A DNA stretch of 64,000 nucleotides from Sphaerochaeta associata (GCF_022869165.1 NZ_CP094929.1:806001-870000), one strand, 5' to 3'. Shown: positions 17,263 to 25,545, counted from the first letter of the stretch. Translations and numbers: made by a program. The notes: generated by a model not told the origin, from the letters alone.

Positions 17263-18081
17263 ATGAAAGCACAAACCTATTCCCAGGAGGTGGTTAACCT
17301 CCATACCCATAGCTTTTATTGCGGACACGGAAGCGGTCAGATACGCGAATATGCTCAAGCGGCCGTCGAACATGGCCTCAAGGTGCTGGGTTTCACCGAG
17401 CACTGCCCCGTACCCGACTCGCGCTGGGCCAGGACCCGTATGGATTATGAACAGATGCCTCTCTATGAGCAGGACGTTCGTGATGCACGGCAGAATACTC
17501 CGCTCACGGTACTCACCGCATATGAATGTGACTACCTTCCTCAGTACCAAAGCTACTATGAAGAGCTGAAAGCAAAAACCGACTACCTCATTTGTTCCAT
17601 TCATGACCTTAGCTTTGACATGGATCGTGAGTACTCGGTGTTTTGGAACACCTTGACAAAGGAGGACCTTGCTCTCTATACCGACCTCTATTGCAAGGCC
17701 TTGCAGTCGGGGCTCTTCCTCTTTGGTGCACACCCTGATGTCTTTGCCTACAACTACCATGTTTGGGATGATGAGGCAAAAGCGTGTTCGAAAGCAATTA
17801 TCGAGTGCGCCGCAAGTTCGGGTGTCGCCTTGGAGATCAACTCCAACGGCATGCGCAAGCGCAAGGTCAAGACAGCACAGGGCGAACGCTATGCCTACCC
17901 GATCCTTCCCTTTTGGCAGTTGGCAAGTGAATATCCCGTTACAGTGGTAACCAACAGTGATGCACATAAGCCCAGTGAAATCTGGGCCGGCCTCGACAAG
18001 GTGGTTTCATTCTCTCAGGAGGCAGGAATTACCTTGGCCGACTACACGCTGCAGAATGGCGTAGTTTCCCTGGGTACATGA
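17263..18081 (+). CDS. PHP-domain phosphoesterase, histidinol-phosphatase (HisK)-like
   Basis: The 272-residue protein is a single PHP barrel. Metal ligands are visible: N-L-H-T-H near 12-16, the C-G-H-G turn, G-F-T-E-H-C-P at about 43-49, C-S-I-H-D, G-A-H-P-D, E-I-N-S-N-G and N-S-D-A-H-K-P near 229-235. This arrangement fits HisJ/HisK-type histidinol-phosphate phosphatases. The his operon already encodes a HisB with its own phosphatase domain, so this enzyme may be a backup or may act on another phosphate ester. The ribosome site before ATG is weak. It is a single gene, divergent from potD. Confidence 0.85.
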   Translation: MKAQTYSQEVVNLHTHSFYCGHGSGQIREYAQAAVEHGLKVLGFTEHCPVPDSRWARTRMDYEQMPLYEQDVRDARQNTPLTVLTAYECDYLPQYQSYYEELKAKTDYLICSIHDLSFDMDREYSVFWNTLTKEDLALYTDLYCKALQSGLFLFGAHPDVFAYNYHVWDDEAKACSKAIIECAASSGVALEINSNGMRKRKVKTAQGERYAYPILPFWQLASEYPVTVVTNSDAHKPSEIWAGLDKVVSFSQEAGITLADYTLQNGVVSLGT

Positions 18082-18113
18082 AAAAGGGACAGGGGGCACA
18101 CTCCCCCTGTCCC
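18080..18113 (-). terminator. Terminator of the osmoprotectant operon
   Basis: Arms GGGACAGGGGG (18086-18096) and CCCCCTGTCCC (18103-18113) pair perfectly. On the minus strand the stem runs into five Ts. A second hairpin with arms AATACG and CGTATT sits at 18118-18139, next to the stop codon. Confidence 0.85.
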
Positions 18114-18139
18114 GGCATAATACGATGGACATCCACGTA

Positions 18140-19036
18140 TTATACGAGGTTCAGTGATGTAAGGAACTCTTTTGCCACCTGCTCCACGGCTTTCCCTTCC
18201 ACGTCGACAAGATAGTTGAGTTCAGTCATCGTTGCATCGTCAAGCTTGCCTGCAAGCATGTTCAGTACACTCTTCAGCTCGGGGTGCTTGTCCAGGACCT
18301 CCTTGCGTACAATCGGTGCGGCATGGTAGGGAGGGAAGAATCCAAGGTCGTCCTCAAGAATCTTCAGGCTGTACTGCTTGATCGGGCCGTCGGTGGCAAA
18401 AGCGTCGGTGACATCCATGTCGCCGCGTCCGATGGCCTGGTACTTGAGCGAGGCGTTGAGCTTCATCGGTTCGCCCTTGAAATTGAGGCCGTACATCTCA
18501 ACCAGTCCGTCAAAGCCGTCCTGCCGGTCGAAGAACTCATGTTCTGCACCGAATACCATTTCACCGGCATACGGGATCAGGTCGCTGTAGGTTTCCACCC
18601 CGTACTTCTCATAGACTTCAGGCGTAACGGCAAGGGTATAGGTATTGTTGAACCCAAACGGTTCGAGCCATACGATATCCCACTGCTTCACAAACTCTTC
18701 ACTTACGATTCTATAGGACTCATCGGGATCGTTGACCACATCCATTTTCAGGTGGGCGGTCAGACCGGTGCCGGTATATTCGGGATAGAGGTCGATCTGG
18801 TTGTTCTTGATCGCATTGAAGTTGACGAATGTACCGCCGAGGTTGAGTTTTCGGTTCACCTTCAAGTCGGTGTGTGTCTCTACAAGCTGAGAGAGCATTT
18901 CTGCAATGACGATGTTCTCGCCGAAGTCCTTCGATCCGATGGTGATGCTGTCATTCTTGGCGCAACCGGTGAAAAACAGGATTGCGGCCAAGGCCAGGGT
19001 CAGTACAATGGTGATTTTGGTTCTTTTCTTATGCAT
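18140..19036 (-). CDS. Osmoprotectant ABC transporter, substrate-binding lipoprotein
   Basis: About 298 residues. ATG 19036 lies 11 bases after AAGGAG; an in-frame TTG nine bases earlier is too close to the ribosome site. Lipobox F-F-T-G-C is near residue 25. The OpuAC/QAT domain shows I-T-I-G-S-K-D-F-G-E, then Y-P-E-Y-T-G-T-G-L, then D-A-F-A-T-D-G. These are features of glycine betaine, choline and carnitine binding proteins of the OpuC/OsmF group. It is the last gene of a four-gene ABC operon. The exact ligand is uncertain. Confidence 0.9.
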   Translation of the reverse strand: MHKKRTKITIVLTLALAAILFFTGCAKNDSITIGSKDFGENIVIAEMLSQLVETHTDLKVNRKLNLGGTFVNFNAIKNNQIDLYPEYTGTGLTAHLKMDVVNDPDESYRIVSEEFVKQWDIVWLEPFGFNNTYTLAVTPEVYEKYGVETYSDLIPYAGEMVFGAEHEFFDRQDGFDGLVEMYGLNFKGEPMKLNASLKYQAIGRGDMDVTDAFATDGPIKQYSLKILEDDLGFFPPYHAAPIVRKEVLDKHPELKSVLNMLAGKLDDATMTELNYLVDVEGKAVEQVAKEFLTSLNLV

Positions 19037-19051
19037 ATTTCTCAATACTCC

Positions 19052-19651
19052 TTAACGTGCGTGTTTTTGTAATCGTTTCTCGGCTTTTCCCATGCCCCAA
19101 TCGAAGATGAGGGCGATGACGACCACCGGAATTGCTCCAAGCAGAATCCTGTCCATATTGCGCTGTTGGATTCCACGGTAGATGATGTATCCCAACCCTC
19201 CGCTTCCGATGAGCACCCCCATCACGGCGATGGAGAGTGAATTGACCAAGGCTACCTTAAGGCCGCCGAAGATCATGGGAATGGAGAGGGGAATCTCGAC
19301 CTTCACCAACCGCTGCTGCCGACTCATTCCCATGCCTCGTGCAGCATCGATGATGTAGGGAGGCAGTTCGGTCAGTGAGGTATAGGTGTTGCGGATGATG
19401 GGAAGCAGGGCATACAGCACCAGTGCCACTCCCATGGTGAGGTCTCCGAGTCCGAAGATGATCATCAACAGGGCCAGCAAGGCAAGCGAAGGTATGGTCT
19501 GGATGATCTCGGCAATGCCGATGATGTACCTTCCCACCCTCGGTTTCCAATAGGAGAGGACTCCCAATGCGATGCCGATGATGGCTGCGAAGACCATCGA
19601 AATTGCTACTATGGTCAGGTGTTCTGCGATTGCAGTCATAAGCTCATTCAT
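19052..19651 (-). CDS. Osmoprotectant ABC transporter permease
   Basis: The 199-residue inner-membrane permease has about five helices. The BPD_transp_1 EAA loop reads A-A-R-G-M-G-M-S-R-Q-Q-R-L-V-K-V-E-I-P near 103-121. The short single-domain form matches OpuCB/OpuCD-type subunits. It overlaps the preceding permease by four bases and pairs with it as the heterodimeric channel of the quaternary-amine importer. Confidence 0.92.
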   Translation of the reverse strand: MNELMTAIAEHLTIVAISMVFAAIIGIALGVLSYWKPRVGRYIIGIAEIIQTIPSLALLALLMIIFGLGDLTMGVALVLYALLPIIRNTYTSLTELPPYIIDAARGMGMSRQQRLVKVEIPLSIPMIFGGLKVALVNSLSIAVMGVLIGSGGLGYIIYRGIQQRNMDRILLGAIPVVVIALIFDWGMGKAEKRLQKHAR

Positions 19652-20289
19652 GCGTTCCTCCTGAGCCCGCGCGGGGTGATGAGCTTTTGTACGAGGCCGA
19701 TGAGGGCGCTGAAAGCAAAAGCCAGGATGGCGGAAGGTATGGCACCGGCCAGGATGTAGTCGGTGTTGTACGTGGCCAGACCCGTCCAGATCCAGTCACC
19801 CAAACCACCTGCTCCGATCATGCCGGCCAAGGTTGCCCAACTGACGATGTATACTGCCGAAATGCGGATTCCGCTGACAATGGTGGGAAGGGCCAGGGGA
19901 AGCTCGACCTTGAAGAGTACTTGTCTCTTGGACATCCCGATTCCCTTGGCGGCATCCTTGTACGCGGGCTGTACCTCGGTGATGCCGGTATAGGTGTTCC
20001 TGAGGATGGGGAGTATCGAATAGATGGTCAGGACAGCCAACGCCGGCAGGGTGCCGATGCCCATGATGATCAGGGCGAAGCCCAACATGACCAGGCCCGG
20101 TATGGTTTGCACCGTTCCTGCAAGGGCGAGGAAATAGGGCGCAATTTTCTTATGTCTGGTTAAAAGAACTCCTGATGGTATGGCAATAGCCATTCCCAAG
20201 CCTACTGCGATGAGGACCAAGGCTATGTGTTGTCCGAGGCTTGCAAACATCGCTTCTGAATTTTTTGAAAAGAAGGTGATCATTCTCAT
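19648..20289 (-). CDS. Osmoprotectant ABC transporter permease
   Basis: The 213-residue permease is paralogous to the next one. The EAA loop reads A-A-K-G-I-G-M-S-K-R-Q-V-L-F-K-V-E-L-P near 117-135. An N-terminal amphipathic stretch precedes about five helices. It overlaps both the ATPase gene and the downstream permease gene by four bases, so translation is coupled along the operon. Confidence 0.92.
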   Translation of the reverse strand: MRMITFFSKNSEAMFASLGQHIALVLIAVGLGMAIAIPSGVLLTRHKKIAPYFLALAGTVQTIPGLVMLGFALIIMGIGTLPALAVLTIYSILPILRNTYTGITEVQPAYKDAAKGIGMSKRQVLFKVELPLALPTIVSGIRISAVYIVSWATLAGMIGAGGLGDWIWTGLATYNTDYILAGAIPSAILAFAFSALIGLVQKLITPRGLRRNA

Positions 20290-21413
20290 GCCGACAAGTC
20301 CCCCCAGAGGGCCTCACCCATTGCCTTGGCGGTGCTGGTTCTTGTAATGATTCCCGCCACCGTCCTGTTGTCGTTGAGTACAACCACGTAGTTGGAAGAG
20401 GATGAGAGCAGCTTGTCCAGTGCTTCTTTCGCATCGTCCTTACGGCCGACGGTCATGGTGTCGGTGTTGATCAGCTCTGCGATCGAACGACCGGCCTTGC
20501 CGCGGGCCTTGATGTCCTCGATGGATACCGTTCCGAGATAGGTCTCATCATCGTCGATAACGACCAGGCTGTTTATTTCGCGCTTGCTCATCATCTCGAT
20601 GGACTCGAGCGTTTTACTATGCTTGTAGACCTTGTAGACTTTCTTTTTCATGAACTCCTCTGCAAGCAAGGGAGCCGTGGGGGTGTCTTGGTCCATATGT
20701 TTGCCCATGAAGCTCTTGATGACCGGGCTTGCAGGGTGCTGGAGCATCTCCTCGGGGCTAGCCATCTGCAGGATTTTGCCTTTATCCATGAAAATGATGG
20801 TGTCGGCTAGTCTGAGTGCCTCATCCATGTCATGGGTGACGAAGACAATGGTCTTTTTCAGCTTCTTCTGGATCCGCTTAACTTCTTCCTGAAGCGAATC
20901 GCGGGTGACAGGGTCCAGGGCTCCGAAAGGCTCATCCATCAGGACAATCGGAGGGGAGGCCGCCAAAGCCCTCAGTACTCCGATGCGCTGCTGCTGCCCG
21001 CCTGAGAGTTCGGACGGATATTTATGGGCGTTCTCCTCATAGGGCATATCAACAAGGGAGAGAAGGTCGCGGACGATTGTATCGCACTCTTCCTTTGAGT
21101 AGCCCAACAGCTTGGGAACCACGCTGATGTTCTGGCTGACGGTCATGTTCGGAAACAATCCTATTTGCTGGATGACATAGCCGATCTGACGGCGCAGCTG
21201 TACGGCATTCTGCTTGGTTACATCCTTGCCGTCGATGAAGACCGTACCGGCCTTGGGTTCGATCAAGCGGTTGATGGTTCTCAGCGTAGTGGTCTTGCCG
21301 CATCCGCTGGGACCGATTAAGACAACGAATTCTCCGGTTTTGATGGTAAAGCTCAAATCGTGAAGAATTGTCTTGGACCCATATCGTTTGGTCACATTCC
21401 TAAATTCAATCAT
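20286..21413 (-). CDS. Osmoprotectant ABC transporter ATPase with CBS pair
   Basis: The 375-residue ATPase is the first gene of the operon and has GAGGAGC before the ATG. Walker A is G-P-S-G-C-G-K-T-T at 34-42, the signature L-S-G-G-Q-Q-Q at 136-142 and Walker B about 156-161. Residues about 250-370 form two CBS motifs, with S-L-V-V-I-D-D-D and Y-V-V-V-L-N-D-N strands. In OpuA- and OpuC-type importers this pair senses ionic strength or cyclic-di-AMP and gates transport. This fits an osmotically controlled importer of glycine betaine-like solutes. Confidence 0.92.
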   Translation of the reverse strand: MIEFRNVTKRYGSKTILHDLSFTIKTGEFVVLIGPSGCGKTTTLRTINRLIEPKAGTVFIDGKDVTKQNAVQLRRQIGYVIQQIGLFPNMTVSQNISVVPKLLGYSKEECDTIVRDLLSLVDMPYEENAHKYPSELSGGQQQRIGVLRALAASPPIVLMDEPFGALDPVTRDSLQEEVKRIQKKLKKTIVFVTHDMDEALRLADTIIFMDKGKILQMASPEEMLQHPASPVIKSFMGKHMDQDTPTAPLLAEEFMKKKVYKVYKHSKTLESIEMMSKREINSLVVIDDDETYLGTVSIEDIKARGKAGRSIAELINTDTMTVGRKDDAKEALDKLLSSSSNYVVVLNDNRTVAGIITRTSTAKAMGEALWGDLSA

Positions 21414-21580
21414 TGTGTGTTGCTCCTCGTATAACAGTGATGTCTATTCTGTGCAAGATTAAGACAACCTAATAGTAATATATAAGTTGTCAGTTAGGCA
21501 ACCCAATGCAAAAAATAGTGCATGTTTCAACTGAAACCTACAAATAGATGCTGTATTTAAAGATTCAACAATCAGAGGAC

Positions 21581-21592
21581 AACAATATTGTT
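21581..21592. promoter_or_regulatory. Palindrome upstream of the osmoprotectant operon
   Basis: AACAATATTGTT is a perfect 12-base palindrome, inside a wider GACAACA (21578-21584) / TGTTGTC (21603-21609) pair. It lies between the NifX terminator and the ABC operon start. It may be an operator; the regulator is unknown. Confidence 0.3.
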
Positions 21593-21616
21593 CACATCAC
21601 AATGTTGTCAGTTCGC

Positions 21617-21641
21617 AAAAAAAAACCCAGCCGAAGCTGGG
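21617..21641 (-). terminator. Terminator of the MinD/NifX operon
   Basis: CCCAGC (21626-21631) and GCTGGG (21636-21641) enclose a CGAA loop. On the minus strand nine Ts follow (A-run 21617-21625). Confidence 0.88.
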
Positions 21642-21663
21642 AGAAGAAAAAATATTGTGGTAC

Positions 21664-22023
21664 TTATTCACCGCACTCATCATGATGGGCATGTTCATGG
21701 CAGATGCTGCCGGTACTTGCAAGTGATCCTGCAAGGTAGGCTTTTACTGCTTCCTCGCTCTTGCCTTGGGCACCCAGAATCACCTCGATGTTGTGCTCAT
21801 TGAAGATATCGACGGCGCCTCCCCCCATACCCCCGCTGATGATGGTGTTCACACCCATCTCGTGCAGGAAATTGGGAAGAAAACCAGGACGATGCCCTGG
21901 ATTCGGTACACTGCTGTGGTCGATGATCCTTCCTTCCTTGGTATCGAATACTTCAAATGTCTCACAGTGACCGAAATGTCCGCACACCATCTTGTTCTCA
22001 CTTGCTACTGCTACTTTCAACAT
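21664..22023 (-). CDS. NifX/NifB-type metal-cluster-binding protein with His/Cys tail
   Basis: The 119-residue protein is a dinitrogenase iron-molybdenum cofactor-binding (NifX/NifB C-domain-like) fold. It opens L-K-V-A-V-A-S-E-N, then C-G-H-F-G-H-C-E-T-F. A G-G-M-G-G-G-A motif lies near 64-70. The last dozen residues, C-H-E-H-A-H-H-D-E-C, form a His/Cys-rich tail likely to bind metal. Relatives include the orange protein (ORP), which carries a Mo-Cu-S cluster in Desulfovibrio. No nif genes are present here. It is the last gene of the seven-gene operon, 26 bases after the MBL gene. Confidence 0.85.
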   Translation of the reverse strand: MLKVAVASENKMVCGHFGHCETFEVFDTKEGRIIDHSSVPNPGHRPGFLPNFLHEMGVNTIISGGMGGGAVDIFNEHNIEVILGAQGKSEEAVKAYLAGSLASTGSICHEHAHHDECGE

Positions 22024-22048
22024 ATAAAACTCCTGATATAGTAAGATA

Positions 22049-22873
22049 TTAAAGACTTAAGATATCCCCACCGGCAAGATAGCGAACCTTTTCTCCCATC
22101 AAACCGCGTAACGCAGCATAGTTTTCCTCACCCGTACAGTGACAGGTATAAAAGGTCGCCTTGCTTGCAAGCAGAACCGAGGCGATATGCTCGAGCACCT
22201 CCGGCTTTTCCGGCTCGCCGGTACGATGGTTGTAGAGATGGAAGCCTCCGATGACATGGGTCGGGTGAAAACCCCGGTGATCGTGGTATGACTTCAGGAT
22301 ATTGAGGATCCCACGGTGAGAGCATCCGGTTACCAGAAGCCTGACATCACCTTCTTGAATGGAGAGGTATTGCTCATGGGTAAAGTTGTCCACCGTATAG
22401 GTCTCTCCTTCCTTTCTGAAGAGACTCTGATTTCCCGAAGGAACGGAATCGGTACCATCCACCTTGGAAAATAAGGTGATATCACCGCTGATGGGAGTAA
22501 ATGCGGAGGTGAACATAAATCGATTGCTGCCAAAAAGGGTGGGATCGACGCCGATGTAATGGTACTCGCCCTCGGCACGCTCGCTGTAATAGGGGCCGAA
22601 GGCCTCCTTTCTCACATACAGGGGGGCATGGGTGTTCTTGGTAAAGAACGTTTTCAAACCTCCGCTATGGTCATAGTGGCCGTGAGAGAGCACCGCAGCA
22701 TCAACCCGTTGAAGATCAATGCCTAGTTTTTCTGCATTGACGGCGAAGAGCTCGCTCGCCCCGCTGTCGAAAAGTATGGTCTTGCCTGCTGCTTCGATGT
22801 AGAGACTTAATCCATGCTCAAATCCTAAAGCGCTGCATGTGGTGGTATTTTCCACCAAGGTTGTAATCTTCAT
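22049..22873 (-). CDS. Metallo-beta-lactamase-fold hydrolase
   Basis: The 274-residue protein starts at ATG 22873, overlapping the upstream stop as ATGA. The metal site reads S-H-G-H-Y-D-H-S-G-G (H64, H66, D68, H69), with later ligands in G-C-S-H-R-G and a G-G-F-H-L segment. It resembles the archaeal and bacterial group annotated as dihydropteroate/beta-RFA-P synthase-like MBL proteins. That group is often found beside MinD/ferredoxin and NifX-like genes in anaerobes. The reaction here is unknown. Confidence 0.85.
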   Translation of the reverse strand: MKITTLVENTTTCSALGFEHGLSLYIEAAGKTILFDSGASELFAVNAEKLGIDLQRVDAAVLSHGHYDHSGGLKTFFTKNTHAPLYVRKEAFGPYYSERAEGEYHYIGVDPTLFGSNRFMFTSAFTPISGDITLFSKVDGTDSVPSGNQSLFRKEGETYTVDNFTHEQYLSIQEGDVRLLVTGCSHRGILNILKSYHDHRGFHPTHVIGGFHLYNHRTGEPEKPEVLEHIASVLLASKATFYTCHCTGEENYAALRGLMGEKVRYLAGGDILSL

Positions 22874-23745
22874 TGCCTTACGTGCTCCTTCCATACTTGG
22901 AGTGTTTTACTATAGATGCTCTTGAGTGCATTCGATGCCGGACTGTTCAGGCAGGCTGGATTCTCACCTTTGTTCAGTGCTGCAATGACCTGCCCGTCGT
23001 AGGGAATCTTTCCGAGGAAGGGAATGCCCTCCTTGAAACAAAATACCTCGATTTCCCCGCAGATTGTTGGATTCATATCGTATTTGTTCACCACCACTGC
23101 TACCGGGACCTGCAGCTGCCGGGCACTGGAAATAACCCGCTTCAGATCCGAGAAAGCACTGACCGAGGGTTCGGCGACCATGAGGGCCAAATCCACACCA
23201 GCAAGCGATGCAATGACCGGACACCCGATGCCCGGACTTCCATCAAGGATTGCCACCTCTGTTTCCTGGGTATTGTCCCTCAATTGTTTTTTTACTTCGC
23301 TTACCAGCTTGCCGGTGGTTCCGCTTCCCATGGTCAGGGTGGCTGTCGAGAAACGCTCTTCGCCCCGTTCGTACAGCTTCAGTTCTCCTACCTTGACCGG
23401 TTTGGTGGAAATCGCACCTACAGGACACACATGCAGGCAGTAGGTACAGCCCTCGCATGCAATCGGGTCGATTCGATACGTCGGACCTGGGATGACGGCA
23501 TCGAAGCGGCATACTGCAAAACATCGGCTACAGGCGGTACAGAGGTCGCTGTCGATCATCGCCTTGGGCAGACCGAAATAATCGGATGCCTGTTCTTTTG
23601 TAAAGCTTCCCATGACCAAGTGAAGGTTGGGTGCATCGACATCGCAGTCAGCGTAGGCCTTGGCCTGGGAGAGGGCGATGAAGGTGCTGGCAACGGTGGT
23701 TTTTCCGGTTCCCCCCTTACCGCTGAGAATGAGTATCTGATGCAT
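22870..23745 (-). CDS. MinD/Mrp-type ATPase with inserted 2[4Fe-4S] ferredoxin domain
   Basis: The 291-residue protein starts at ATG 23745, six bases after AAGGAGG, inside the previous gene (29-base overlap). The deviant Walker A is S-G-K-G-G-T-G-K-T-T at 8-17. A bacterial ferredoxin domain is inserted at about 65-112, with cysteines 69, 72, 75, 79 and 97, 100, 103, 107, enough for two [4Fe-4S] clusters. L-D-G-S-P-G-I-G-C follows as switch II. Paired paralogues of this kind are the partners of NifX-like proteins in the ORP complex of sulfate reducers. It may load or move a metal cluster. Confidence 0.88.
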   Translation of the reverse strand: MHQILILSGKGGTGKTTVASTFIALSQAKAYADCDVDAPNLHLVMGSFTKEQASDYFGLPKAMIDSDLCTACSRCFAVCRFDAVIPGPTYRIDPIACEGCTYCLHVCPVGAISTKPVKVGELKLYERGEERFSTATLTMGSGTTGKLVSEVKKQLRDNTQETEVAILDGSPGIGCPVIASLAGVDLALMVAEPSVSAFSDLKRVISSARQLQVPVAVVVNKYDMNPTICGEIEVFCFKEGIPFLGKIPYDGQVIAALNKGENPACLNSPASNALKSIYSKTLQVWKEHVRQ

Positions 23746-24574
23746 CTTCAACCTCCTTCAGCAACAGGGAGAAATAGGTGTGATACTTCTCACTCTCCTG
23801 ACTTGCCACCAATCCATCACTCGTAAGACGGGCCAGGTCTTGGTCATAGGGGAGGGAGCCGAGAATCTGTAAATTATGTGTTTTTGCATACGCCAGTGAT
23901 GGATTCTCCCCGTCCTGAGTCTTGTTCAACAGTACTGCACAGGGTTTTTTCAACAGCATCACCAGCTCATGCACCATGGCAAGGTTGTGTGCACCAAAGA
24001 TGGTGGGTTCAGCGACCAGGAGGCAAAAATCGGCATGGGAAATGGTTTCCGTCACCAGGCAACCGCTGCCTGGAGGGCTGTCGATGATGGTGAGCCCGCT
24101 GTGTTTTTCCCTCATCAAGGCTTTGATGAGTGGGACGGCCGAGCTCTCTCCGATGCGCATCTCTGCAGAGAGAAATGTGATTGTACCGCTGTTTCCCTTA
24201 CGGACAACTCCCAGTGGTTTCTGAACCTCGGTCAACGCATGGTTGGGACAGAGATGCATGCACAAGCCGCAACTGTGGCAAATCTCATCAAAGATCAACA
24301 ATTGCTTGCCTATGACAGCCAAGGCATTGAAGGCGCAGGCTTTGCTGCAGATCCTGCAGCCATCGCAAAGATTCTGATCGACGACAGGCTTGCCTACGGT
24401 AATCACCTCTTCCTGTACGTAGGAAGGCTTGAGAAAGAGATGCCCATTCGGCTCTTCCACATCACAATCGATGTAGGTGGCCCGCTGCGCCACAGAAGCA
24501 AGATTGACGCTGACCAAGGTCTTCCCGGTGCCTCCCTTGCCGCTGAGCACCGCTATGGTGCGGTCAGTGGGCAT
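23717..24574 (-). CDS. MinD/Mrp-type ATPase with inserted 2[4Fe-4S] ferredoxin domain (paralogue)
   Basis: The 285-residue protein starts at ATG 24574, overlapping the upstream NifX-like stop by 11 bases; the ribosome site is weak, which suggests coupled translation. Walker A is S-G-K-G-G-T-G-K-T at 11-19. Ferredoxin cysteines are at 70, 73, 76, 80 and 99, 102, 105, 109. I-D-S-P-P-G-S-G-C is the switch II region. It is a diverged tandem paralogue of the next gene, and the two likely form a heterodimer as in the orange-protein system. Confidence 0.88.
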   Translation of the reverse strand: MPTDRTIAVLSGKGGTGKTLVSVNLASVAQRATYIDCDVEEPNGHLFLKPSYVQEEVITVGKPVVDQNLCDGCRICSKACAFNALAVIGKQLLIFDEICHSCGLCMHLCPNHALTEVQKPLGVVRKGNSGTITFLSAEMRIGESSAVPLIKALMREKHSGLTIIDSPPGSGCLVTETISHADFCLLVAEPTIFGAHNLAMVHELVMLLKKPCAVLLNKTQDGENPSLAYAKTHNLQILGSLPYDQDLARLTSDGLVASQESEKYHTYFSLLLKEVEDASDTHSQR

Positions 24575-24926
24575 GATGAAATCCAGCATGGATGGCATCC
24601 AATTCAGCAAGCTTGTTCTCAAGCAGTGCACTGATATTGTCTGCGATGCTGAGGTTGAGAGCCTTAAGCAGGGATATGTCTGCGGCTTTCAGCACTTTTG
24701 CAGCATTTTCTCCCAAGCGAAAGGTTATGAGGGTGGTGATCTTCGCATCCACCAAATCCTGGGCCGCTTGGATGCCGGCTCCTCCAGGACTTTGTGCCGC
24801 CTCATTTACGATGAAGTTGCTCTTCTGATTCTCTGTATCAAAAATACAATAATAGGGTGCTCTTCCAAATGAGACGCACAGGGGGCTGTCTAATTTCTGC
24901 TCTTCTGCCGGTACTGCAACAATCAT
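24564..24926 (-). CDS. NifX/NifB-type metal-cluster-binding protein
   Basis: The 120-residue protein has the dinitrogenase cofactor-binding fold. It opens I-V-A-V-P-A-E-E-Q, then V-S-F-G-R-A-P-Y-Y, later S-P-G-G-A-G, and T-F-R-L-G-E-N-A near 88-95. It ends F-H-H-A-H, a short histidine tail. It is the second NifX-like gene of the operon and overlaps its neighbours on both sides. It may carry or chaperone a Mo-, Fe- or Cu-sulfur cluster handled by the two MinD/ferredoxin ATPases. Confidence 0.82.
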   Translation of the reverse strand: MIVAVPAEEQKLDSPLCVSFGRAPYYCIFDTENQKSNFIVNEAAQSPGGAGIQAAQDLVDAKITTLITFRLGENAAKVLKAADISLLKALNLSIADNISALLENKLAELDAIHAGFHHAH

Positions 24927-25303
24927 TGGTGATTCTCTCCTTCAATCTCTGTCATTCTGGATCTCCATCTGCAGCCACGGCCGCATCTGCCCAACCCTTG
25001 TCCATTGTGGTCATGCAGGCGATATTCACCGCCTTCGATGAAGAGCGGTTTGCCATCCACCAAGGAAGCAGCCAGTTTTTTCCGTGCAGTGTCATACATA
25101 CCTTGCACGGTGGTTCTCGCTACCTCCATTTGTTCGGAGCACTCCTGTTGAGTCATGCCTTCATGATCTATGAGACGGATGGTCTCATACTCATCGACGG
25201 ACATGACTACAGGCTGCCGTCCCTCGAGGTTCGAGCCTATCGGCCCGAACCTGGAGTTCGGAGGAAGCGAACAAACGCTTCGCCATTTGCGTGGTCTACT
25301 CAT
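24923..25303 (-). CDS. DUF134 family predicted DNA-binding regulator
   Basis: The 126-residue protein matches DUF134. It opens S-R-P-R-K-W-R-S-V-C, then F-G-P-I-G near 19-23, then a sigma-70 region-4-like helix-turn-helix: V-D-E-Y-E-T-I-R-L-I-D, M-T-Q-Q-E-C-S-E-Q-M-E, V-A-R-T-T-V-Q. Cysteines in C-G-R-G-C near 107-111 may bind metal. DUF134 genes usually precede NifX/MinD-type clusters in anaerobes. The promoter of this operon is built into two near-palindromes, so autoregulation is a reasonable inference. It overlaps DUF5320 and NifX-like genes by four bases each. Confidence 0.85.
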   Translation of the reverse strand: MSRPRKWRSVCSLPPNSRFGPIGSNLEGRQPVVMSVDEYETIRLIDHEGMTQQECSEQMEVARTTVQGMYDTARKKLAASLVDGKPLFIEGGEYRLHDHNGQGLGRCGRGCRWRSRMTEIEGENHQ

Positions 25304-25521
25304 GCTTTCTCCAATGCTTCAATACGTTTCAGCTCTTCTTGGAGCAATTGTTTTCTCTCTGCAAGCGTAATGGGGGAGGCAACAGCTGCGTAGAGGCCGC
25401 ATCCTCTGCCTGCGCGTCTTCCCATTCCATACCCAACTGCGGAGTAATTGTTGCAATTACCCATTCCTCTTCCTGTCATCGGACCAAATCCGGCAGGACC
25501 GGTTCCATCTCTTCGTGGCAT
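25300..25521 (-). CDS. DUF5320 family small protein
   Basis: The 73-residue protein opens with the family pattern P-R-R-D-G-T-G-P-A-G-F-G-P-M-T-G-R-G-M-G, continues through a Gly-rich segment with two cysteines, and ends in a charged helix, A-E-R-K-Q-L-L-Q-E-E-L-K-R-I-E. AAGGAGG lies before the start. DUF5320 proteins accompany DUF134 and NifX-like genes in strict anaerobes; their function is unknown. It is the first gene of the operon. Confidence 0.83.
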   Translation of the reverse strand: MPRRDGTGPAGFGPMTGRGMGNCNNYSAVGYGMGRRAGRGCGLYAAVASPITLAERKQLLQEELKRIEALEKA

Positions 25522-25545
25522 ATCGTGCCTCCTTGTACTAAGTAT

